From positions 1 to 12,329 of the forward strand of contig JAQCNN010000242.1 in assembly GCA_028275005.1 (NCBI GenBank): DNA of 12,329 nt, given 5' to 3'. The notes beneath the pieces are model-generated. The model worked only from the letters and a program-made list of their open reading frames with translations. It made no database searches and was not told the origin of the DNA. The stretch is from Salinirussus sp. GTDB taxonomy: Archaea; Halobacteriota; Halobacteria; Halobacteriales; Haloarculaceae. A program made the position numbers and the translations under genes. Below, piece after piece: positions 7,666 through 12,329 of the stretch (position 1 is its first letter; the number at the start of each line of letters is the position of its first letter).

Positions 7666-8656
7666 GGCCCCCCACCTCCTCCTCGCCGAGGATACCGGTC
7701 GGACGAACGATGAGCGTCACGACCAGCAGAATGAACAGCAACATCTGTGGCAGGGAGACAAAGTCAAAGACGTTCGTCGAGAGGAGCACACCGAACTCGA
7801 AGAAGAAGCCGGCGACGGCCGCCGCCACGACGGTCCCGGTGAAGGTGCCGAGCCCGCCGACGACGACGACAATAAACGCCGGTAACAGCGCCTGGGCGCC
7901 GATGGCGACGGTTACGTCGTAGGTGCTCTGCCAGATGAGGAAGGTGCCGGCAACGCCGGCCAGCCCCGACCCGATACCGAAGACGACGGTGAACACCCGG
8001 CGGATATCGATCCCGAGTGCCTCGGCCATCTCGTCGTCCTCGCTGCCGGCGCGGATGTACAGCCCGTAGCGGGTCCGGGTGAGAAACAGGTACACCCCGG
8101 CGACGACGACAGCGCCGACGAGGATCTCCATGAGCACTACCCCATCGATTGCGAGACCGGCCACGGTGACGTTCTCGCCGAAGACCGCCGGGCCGTAGGT
8201 CGCAGGTTCGGGCCACGGGGTCTGGGCCTGGTTGCTCGTCCCACCGGTAAAGAGGTTGACGAAGATCTCGGCGAGCTGCTGGAGGACCGTCGCCACCCCG
8301 AAGGTGAGGAGGATCTGGTCGATCGGCGGCCGTCCGTAGAGCCGGCGAACCAACCCGAACTCCACAAGCGAGCCAAGCGCCATCAGCCCGACAAAGACGA
8401 GCACGAACACACCCAACAGCGGCAGAAAGCCACCCACCCCGGCCGCGTTCGGCGAGGAGAGCAGGAACAGCCCCATCGCCCCGAGGTAGGTGCCGATGGT
8501 GATGAACGCGCCGTGTGCGAAGTTGAGCACACCCATCAGCCCGAAGATGAGTGTCAGCCCGCTCGCGAGGATCACGTAGAGACCGGCCTGGCCGAGCCCC
8601 TGGATGAGCGTCTCGAGTAGGGCGGTCGGGCCGAACTGGAGGAGGAGTCCTGTCAT
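7661..8656 (-). CDS. livH: Branched-chain amino acid-type ABC transporter permease LivH
   Basis: This 331-residue integral membrane protein is the first permease of the HAAT importer. It has the characteristic N-terminal run LILQ-type helix, here ETLIQGLGQAGLYVILASG, then LTLIFGLMGVLNFAHGAF (the FG..GV.NFAHG motif of LivH). Further on are LYGRPPIDQILLTFGVA and the cytoplasmic coupling segment GLYIRAGSEDDEMAEALGID, followed by VFGIGSGLAGVAG. The final helices are followed by the short tail RPTGILGEEEVGGH. The ATG overlaps the livF stop as ATGA (4 bases), and its TAG shares one base with the proposed ATT start of livM. The bases encoding its EEEVGG tail also form the Shine-Dalgarno for livM. 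It should pair with LivM in the membrane. Confidence 0.95.
   Translation of the reverse strand: MTGLLLQFGPTALLETLIQGLGQAGLYVILASGLTLIFGLMGVLNFAHGAFITIGTYLGAMGLFLLSSPNAAGVGGFLPLLGVFVLVFVGLMALGSLVEFGLVRRLYGRPPIDQILLTFGVATVLQQLAEIFVNLFTGGTSNQAQTPWPEPATYGPAVFGENVTVAGLAIDGVVLMEILVGAVVVAGVYLFLTRTRYGLYIRAGSEDDEMAEALGIDIRRVFTVVFGIGSGLAGVAGTFLIWQSTYDVTVAIGAQALLPAFIVVVVGGLGTFTGTVVAAAVAGFFFEFGVLLSTNVFDFVSLPQMLLFILLVVTLIVRPTGILGEEEVGGH
7673..7680 (-). promoter_or_regulatory. Strong Shine-Dalgarno for livM at an ATT start
   Basis: On the minus strand AGGAGGTG (7680-7673) is fully complementary to the conserved CACCUCCU end of archaeal 16S rRNA. Seven bases separate it from the ATT at 7665-7663, ideal spacing for initiation. 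It is embedded in the last codons of livH, so part of the match could reflect coding for Glu-Glu-Val. Confidence 0.6.
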
Positions 8657-9351
8657 GCCGAGAGGTGTCTGGTGAGCCGCTCCGACCCGGGGTCGACGGC
8701 CGCCGTGTCACCCTCGTCGACCACCTGACCGTGGTCGAGGACGTAGAATCGGTCGGCGAGGTTGAGTGCGAGCCGGAGATTCTGCTCGACGAGCAGTACC
8801 GCCACCTCGTTGCTGACGCGGGCCAGGGCCTCGCCGACATCGGCGACGATCTGCGGGGCCAGCCCCTCGCTTGGCTCGTCGACCAGCAGCATCTCGTTGT
8901 CACCGACGAGCCCGCGGGCGATGGCGAGCATCTGCTGTTGGCCGCCGGAGAGTGTCCCGGCGTCCTGCTGGCGTCGCTCCTCGAGGATCGGGAACGTCTC
9001 GAAGGCCGTCTCGAAGGCCGCCCCCATGTCGGACCCCGACGGCACCGCCGCCCGGATATTCTCCTCGACGGTGAGATTGCCGAACATCCGGCGGTCCTCC
9101 GGGATCCAGCCCACCCCACGCTTGGCGACATCGCTCGTCCGCTTGCCGACCATCTCCTCGCCCCGGAACCGGACACGACCCTTCCGTGGTGGGGTCAGCT
9201 GGAGAATGGTACGCATGGTCGTGGTCTTGCCGACACCGTTGCGCCCGAGTAGTGCCACCACCTCGTCGGTGTCGACGTCCAGGGAGACCCCTTCGAGGAT
9301 GTGGCTCTCCCCGTAGTAGGTGTGGACGTCTCTGACCTCGAGTAGGCTCAC
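8653..9351 (-). CDS. livF: Branched-chain amino acid-type ABC transporter ATP-binding protein LivF
   Basis: This 232-residue cytoplasmic ATPase is one of two in the importer. Motifs: Walker A GRNGVGKTT (36-44), IPEDRRMFGNLTVEENI (83-99), the LivF version of the Q-loop region in which Glu replaces Gln, signature LSGGQQQ (134-140), Walker B MLLVDEPSEGLAP (154-166), and LLVEQN for the switch region, where LivF proteins have Gln instead of His. These features distinguish LivF from LivG. The start is a GTG overlapping the livG stop as GTGA. Its own stop overlaps livH as ATGA. It should form a heterodimer with LivG under the LivH/LivM permeases. Length is normal for the family. Confidence 0.95.
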   Translation of the reverse strand: MSLLEVRDVHTYYGESHILEGVSLDVDTDEVVALLGRNGVGKTTTMRTILQLTPPRKGRVRFRGEEMVGKRTSDVAKRGVGWIPEDRRMFGNLTVEENIRAAVPSGSDMGAAFETAFETFPILEERRQQDAGTLSGGQQQMLAIARGLVGDNEMLLVDEPSEGLAPQIVADVGEALARVSNEVAVLLVEQNLRLALNLADRFYVLDHGQVVDEGDTAAVDPGSERLTRHLSA

Positions 9352-10145
9352 GCGACCCCCTCCTCGTCGACTGTGTCGGCCTCCTCGCGGGCACCGGCCG
9401 CGTCGCCGGCCTCGTAGCCGCCGAGGTAGGCCTCCTGAACCCGCGGGTCACCTTGGACCGTCTCCGGGGCGCCGTCGGCGATAACCGCCCCCTGATTCAG
9501 GACGACGATCCGGTCACTGACCGTCATCACGATATCCATATTGTGTTCGACCAGCAGGACCGCGTGGTCGTTGCTGACGTCCCTGATGAGGTCGATTATC
9601 TCGTCGACGCTCTCCGAGGAGACCCCTGCGTTTGGCTCGTCGAGGAGGAGGACAGCCGGGTCACCAGCCAGCGCGATCCCGACCTCGAGTTTCCGCTTTT
9701 CGCCGTGACTGAGGCTCTGTGCCCGCTCCTCGGCGCGGTCGGCCAACCCAACCCGCTCCAGCACCCCGTGGGCCTCCTCGATGAACTCCTCGTAGGCCTT
9801 GTAGTTGCGCCACAGGGCAACGGAGGCGTTGCTGTGGGCCTGGGCGGCGATCCTGACGTTCTCTAACACCGTCGAGGTGGGAAAAATATTGGTGATCTGA
9901 AAGGAGCGGTGGATCCCGAGCGAGGCGGTCCGCTCGGGCGAGGTGTCGGTGATGTCCCGGTCCCGAAAGCGGATCCGCCCGGTCGTTGGCTCGAGTGCCC
10001 CGGTGAGGAGGTTGAAGAAGGTGGTCTTGCCGGCCCCGTTCGGGCCGATAAGCGAGCAGAGTTCACCCTCCTGGAGGTCGAAGTCCACCCCGTCGACGGC
10101 CGTGATGCCACCAAAGCGTTTGGTGAGGCCTTCGGTGGAGAGCAT
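9348..10145 (-). CDS. livG: Branched-chain amino acid-type ABC transporter ATP-binding protein LivG
   Basis: This 265-residue cytoplasmic ATPase partners LivF. Motifs: KRFGGITAVDGVDF (9-22), Walker A GPNGAGKTT (34-42), Q-loop HRSFQ (79-83), the degenerate signature LSHGEKRKLE (145-154) normal for LivG, Walker B VLLLDEPNAGVS (165-176), and switch histidine LLVEHNMD. The end VQEAYLGGYE is the usual C-terminal motif of this subfamily, followed by an acidic Ala-rich tail of about 20 residues. The ATG lies one base after the stop of the substrate-binding gene. Its TGA overlaps the GTG start of livF. All critical residues are intact. Confidence 0.95.
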   Translation of the reverse strand: MLSTEGLTKRFGGITAVDGVDFDLQEGELCSLIGPNGAGKTTFFNLLTGALEPTTGRIRFRDRDITDTSPERTASLGIHRSFQITNIFPTSTVLENVRIAAQAHSNASVALWRNYKAYEEFIEEAHGVLERVGLADRAEERAQSLSHGEKRKLEVGIALAGDPAVLLLDEPNAGVSSESVDEIIDLIRDVSNDHAVLLVEHNMDIVMTVSDRIVVLNQGAVIADGAPETVQGDPRVQEAYLGGYEAGDAAGAREEADTVDEEGVA

Positions 10146-10146
10146 G

Positions 10147-11592
10147 CTACAGCGAGCAGTTCATCGTCTCCGCGTCGGATTTGAGCGTGGTCTGGTCCTG
10201 TGCGAATGTCTGTGTCGGCTCCGAAGGCATGAACGCGACGGGGTTGCCCTGGAACTGCCAGAACTGGCCCGCCTCGTCGGTCGTCGGCATCGGGTCCGAC
10301 ACCGTCATCGGCGAGCGGGCCTGGTGGTTGTACTCCTGGAAGGTGTAGGCACCCTCGCCTTTCGGGGTATCCGTGACCGTCAGCCCGCTGAGCTGGTTAC
10401 GGATATCCTGTGGGTTCGTCGAGCCCGCGGCGGTGGCGGCCTCGTGGATCGCCGACGCCCCGGTGAACATCCCGCTGGTGAACAGGTCCGGGTAGTAGCC
10501 GTACTTGTCGGTGTGGATGTCGATGAGCCCGTCGTTGACCGGGTTGTCGTACTGGTTCCAGTGGTACCGGGTGGTGAAGGGCCCGAAGTTCAGGTCCGCG
10601 AGCGCCTGCTGGGTGAGCTCGCCGTCCAGCGTCTGCGTGATAGTTGAGCCGACCAGGAAGGCCCCGACCCGGGTCGTGTAGCCGCCGGCAAAGCCAAAGT
10701 CGTACTGGTCGTTGTTCCGGACGAAGGTCCCGACCATGTCCGGCAGGGTCGAGACCGTAAAGCCGCCGATGATGGCGTCGACGTCGGCGTCGACGGCCTT
10801 CTGGAACTGACCCGGCCAGTCCTCCGCGTAGCCCGGCGGCAGGGCGGTTCGCCCCTCGACCGAGACGCCGTTGTTCTCCAGGACACTCGTGTAGTACCGG
10901 TTGACCGACTGGCCGAAGGTGTAGTTGGCGTAGTAGATGTAGACCGAACTGATGTCCGTCTCGTTGGCAATATACTGCCCGCCGCTGAAGGCGTCCATGG
11001 CGACGTTCTCGCTGGCACGGAACGTCTGGTCGTTACAGAACTGGCTGTCGGCGGTCAGATTGACCGTCGCGGCCGGCCCCGCCATGTAGGGGGTTTGGGA
11101 CGGCCCCGCGATGTCGCCGGCGACGGTCTGTGCGCCCGCCGAGTTGGTCACGCCAGCGAGCATGTCGACGCCCTCGTTACGCACCAGGTCGCCCGCGAGC
11201 GACTGTGCCTCGCCGGAGTCGTTTTTCGAGTCCCGAACGAGGAAGTCGTAGGTCACGTCGCCGACCTCGATGGTCGGGTCGTCGGCCAGCCCGTCGGCAC
11301 CCGGGATACTTGCGGGGTCGCCCTTGTAGCCCAGCGCGCTGTAAAAGCCCGCGAGCGCCTGGTTCCCGTAGGGCTGCAGCGAGCCCGTGGTGGGCTGGAG
11401 CATCCCGATGGTGACCGTTCCCGAGACACTCTGTTCCGTCGAGCCACCGCCGCCGTCACCCTCGGTTTCGGTCTCGGTCTCGGTCGCCGTCCCGTCCCCC
11501 CCGCCGCTACATCCGGCGAGGCCAACGACACCCGCGGCGCCGAGCGTCTCGAGTACGCGCCTACGCGTGGCTGTCTCGGAATTCATAGACAT
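10147..11592 (-). CDS. livJ: HAAT-family ABC substrate-binding lipoprotein (LivJ-like), Tat-exported
   Basis: This 481-residue exported protein captures the solute for the LivGFHM transporter. The N-terminus has a twin-arginine motif TRRRVLE (9-15), a hydrophobic core, and a lipobox LAGC with Cys28, so it is probably Tat-exported and lipid-anchored. A Thr/Glu/Gly linker (about 31-54) precedes the periplasmic-binding-protein type I fold, starting at GTVTIGMLQPTTGSLQPYG. Other signs of the family are LAGVTNSAGAQTVA and FRASENVAMDA. The mature part has just two cysteines, Cys186 and Cys479. A second ATG at 11586 (MNSETATRRR) is equally possible and fits the TATA-box spacing better. The ligand could be a branched-chain amino acid, another amino acid, an amide or urea, and cannot be decided from sequence. 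It heads the operon. Confidence 0.9.
   Translation of the reverse strand: MSMNSETATRRRVLETLGAAGVVGLAGCSGGGDGTATETETETEGDGGGGSTEQSVSGTVTIGMLQPTTGSLQPYGNQALAGFYSALGYKGDPASIPGADGLADDPTIEVGDVTYDFLVRDSKNDSGEAQSLAGDLVRNEGVDMLAGVTNSAGAQTVAGDIAGPSQTPYMAGPAATVNLTADSQFCNDQTFRASENVAMDAFSGGQYIANETDISSVYIYYANYTFGQSVNRYYTSVLENNGVSVEGRTALPPGYAEDWPGQFQKAVDADVDAIIGGFTVSTLPDMVGTFVRNNDQYDFGFAGGYTTRVGAFLVGSTITQTLDGELTQQALADLNFGPFTTRYHWNQYDNPVNDGLIDIHTDKYGYYPDLFTSGMFTGASAIHEAATAAGSTNPQDIRNQLSGLTVTDTPKGEGAYTFQEYNHQARSPMTVSDPMPTTDEAGQFWQFQGNPVAFMPSEPTQTFAQDQTTLKSDAETMNCSL
11463..11486. repeat. Six-base tandem repeat (four units) coding the acidic linker of LivJ
   Basis: Four consecutive units on the plus strand (CGGTTT, CGGTCT, CGGTCT, CGGTCG) encode the alternating Thr-Glu run in the linker behind the lipid-anchored cysteine. 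Unit number does not disturb the reading frame, so linker length could vary between strains by slippage. Confidence 0.55.
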
Positions 11593-11612
11593 GCGACATA
11601 TTCAGGACGGTC

Positions 11613-11618
11613 ATAAAA
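11613..11618 (-). promoter_or_regulatory. TATA box of the liv operon promoter
   Basis: On the minus strand GGCTTTTATGACC contains TTTTAT, the only AT-rich hexamer in a GC-rich gap. It ends 20 bases before the first livJ ATG (11592) and 26 before the second (11586). An archaeal TATA box centred about 26-27 bases before the start site would place initiation almost on these ATGs, so the transcript is probably leaderless, as is common in haloarchaea. No clear BRE is visible just upstream. Confidence 0.6.
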
Positions 11619-11631
11619 GCCCTGGGAACCG

Positions 11632-11642
11632 GTCACTGTGAC
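11632..11642. promoter_or_regulatory. Inverted repeat upstream of the livJ TATA box, possible operator
   Basis: GTCAC-T-GTGAC is a perfect 5-1-5 dyad starting 14 bases upstream of the TATA box on the livJ side. Such a position could bind an activator, or a repressor that blocks TFB, and an Lrp/AsnC-type regulator would be natural for an amino acid transporter. Only a single short copy is seen. Confidence 0.35.
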
Positions 11643-11762
11643 TATCCCTGCCCGTGTCGGTGGCTCGTCGACCGGTTCGGGGCGGTTCGGCTCTGTCCAC
11701 ACCCCGGGAGAGAAAGCGACACCGCTGCCGTCGACCGGCTCCGTCCCGCGGGCCGGCACACT

Positions 11763-11782
11763 CCACACCCTGCGTGGGGTGG
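11763..11782 (-). terminator. Hairpin just after glpB, possible terminator
   Basis: CCACACCC (11763-11770) can pair with GGGGTGG (11776-11782) across a 5-base loop with one bulge, starting nine bases after the glpB stop. Transcription from glpB then meets a pyrimidine-rich CTTTCTCTCCC on the minus strand near 11717-11707. The hairpin could end the glpB message before the livJ promoter, but there is no true T-run. Confidence 0.25.
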
Positions 11783-11790
11783 GCTCGCCC

Positions 11791-12329
11791 TCAGGCCCCG
11801 TCCTCGGCGGCCAGCCGACCGGCGACGTAGCCGGTCGCGACCGAGACGCCGCTGCCGGACTTCTCGGCGGCAAAGTCGTACCCGCCGAGGACGCTTCCCG
11901 CCGCCCTGAGGTTCCCGAACTCCGGCTCCTCCCGCGCGTCAAGTGGGCGGAGCCTGCCGTCGGTCTCGACGCCAAAGCGGGCGAAGGCGTGGTCGCCAAG
12001 CGCCGCCGTCGCCGCCCACGCCGAGCGGTCCTCCGGGGCGGGGACGTGACAGCCGAAGACCGGCTCCTGGACCGCCTCGGGAGTCCCCTCGATCCCGCCG
12101 CCGACGAGCCCGCCCGTCGCCAGGACGACCGCCTCGGTCTCCACCCGGCGCTCGCCGTTGTCCGTCTCGGTCGTCAGCGTCGTGATATCGCCGCCGGTCG
12201 TCTCGGCGCCGGTGACCCGGTGACCCGTCAGCAGTTCGACCCCGGCCGTCCCGAGTGCCTCGTGGAGCAGGCGTTCGAGGCGTCGGCCGGGGACGCTCGG
12301 AGGCCCGGTCGGAATCTCGAACACCGGGC
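11791..12329 (-). CDS. glpB: Anaerobic glycerol-3-phosphate dehydrogenase subunit B (GlpB), C-terminal part
   Basis: The 5' end lies beyond the right edge, and about 179 residues of a protein usually near 420 are visible. GlpB is the flavoprotein subunit that, with GlpA and the iron-sulfur membrane subunit GlpC, oxidises glycerol 3-phosphate to dihydroxyacetone phosphate and passes electrons to the quinone pool. Recognisable GlpB stretches are FEIPTGPPSVPGRRLERLL (the LPPSV.G.RL region of the bacterial protein), AVVLATGGLVGGGIEG, EPVFGCHV, RFGVETDGRLRP, and the ending NLRAAGSVLGGYDFAAEKSG followed by SGVSVATGYVAGRLA. The GTG near 12324 is an internal Val, since the frame continues to the edge. 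Glycerol is a major carbon source for haloarchaea, and glpA is expected just upstream, outside the window. No glpC follows. Confidence 0.87.
   Translation of the reverse strand, partial: PVFEIPTGPPSVPGRRLERLLHEALGTAGVELLTGHRVTGAETTGGDITTLTTETDNGERRVETEAVVLATGGLVGGGIEGTPEAVQEPVFGCHVPAPEDRSAWAATAALGDHAFARFGVETDGRLRPLDAREEPEFGNLRAAGSVLGGYDFAAEKSGSGVSVATGYVAGRLAAEDGA

Noticed and set aside
7764..9176. 470-codon open frame on the minus strand across livF and livH
   Set aside because: It runs in a different frame through two well-supported genes, is Arg/Ser/Pro-rich and matches no family.
9943..10647. 234-codon open frame on the plus strand opposite livG and livJ
   Set aside because: It is Arg/Val-rich, antisense to two conserved genes, and has no recognisable domain or promoter.
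1..12329. CRISPR arrays, tRNA or rRNA genes, insertion sequences, toxin-antitoxin or defence genes
   Set aside because: No regular spaced repeats, cloverleaf-like segments, transposase motifs, terminal inverted repeats or defence-related domains were seen on either strand. The space is filled by transport and metabolic genes.

Overview
The window reads as chromosomal DNA of a halophilic archaeon (class Halobacteria). It is GC-rich, with G/C favoured at third codon positions. The proteins are rich in Asp and Glu and poor in Lys. The exported proteins carry twin-arginine (Tat) signals, one of them joined to a lipobox. The only clear promoter looks like an archaeal TATA box placed to give a leaderless transcript. 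The genus cannot be fixed from the sequence alone. Coding density is very high, no stretch without a gene exceeds about 200 bases, and no RNA gene, insertion sequence or CRISPR array is visible.

Positions 1-5338 (+ strand) hold a compact operon. It starts with the last codons of an upstream gene, probably a substrate-binding protein. Next come a two-domain ABC permease of the ferric-iron/thiamine type and its ATPase. The last two genes are a large membrane glycosyltransferase of the GT-C (ArnT/PMT-like) type and a small Tat-exported protein of the gluconate 2-dehydrogenase subunit 3 family. Junctions are 3 bases, an 11-base overlap, 9 bases and an 8-base overlap, so co-transcription is likely. 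The usual GMC oxidoreductase partner of the last protein is not present.

Positions 5388-6068 (- strand) encode a soluble family 2 glycosyltransferase resembling dolichyl-phosphate sugar synthases. It converges on the operon above. It could supply lipid-linked sugar to the GT-C enzyme, but that is inference.

Positions 6136-11592 (- strand) hold a complete branched-chain amino acid-type (LivJGFHM, HAAT family) ABC importer. The order is Tat lipoprotein, ATPase LivG, ATPase LivF, permease LivH, permease LivM, joined by a 1-base gap, two 4-base overlaps and a 1-base overlap. LivM appears to start at an ATT codon behind a perfect Shine-Dalgarno sequence, and a conventional start call would cut off 77 residues. 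A TATA box just upstream of livJ probably drives the whole cluster.

Positions 11791 to the right edge (- strand) hold the C-terminal part of GlpB, a subunit of anaerobic glycerol-3-phosphate dehydrogenase. No glpC follows it. Most of the window is ordinary transport and metabolism. The most notable points are the ATT start of livM, the subunit-3 protein without a catalytic partner, and the mixed transporter/glycosyltransferase operon. I found no evidence for a wholly new kind of system.
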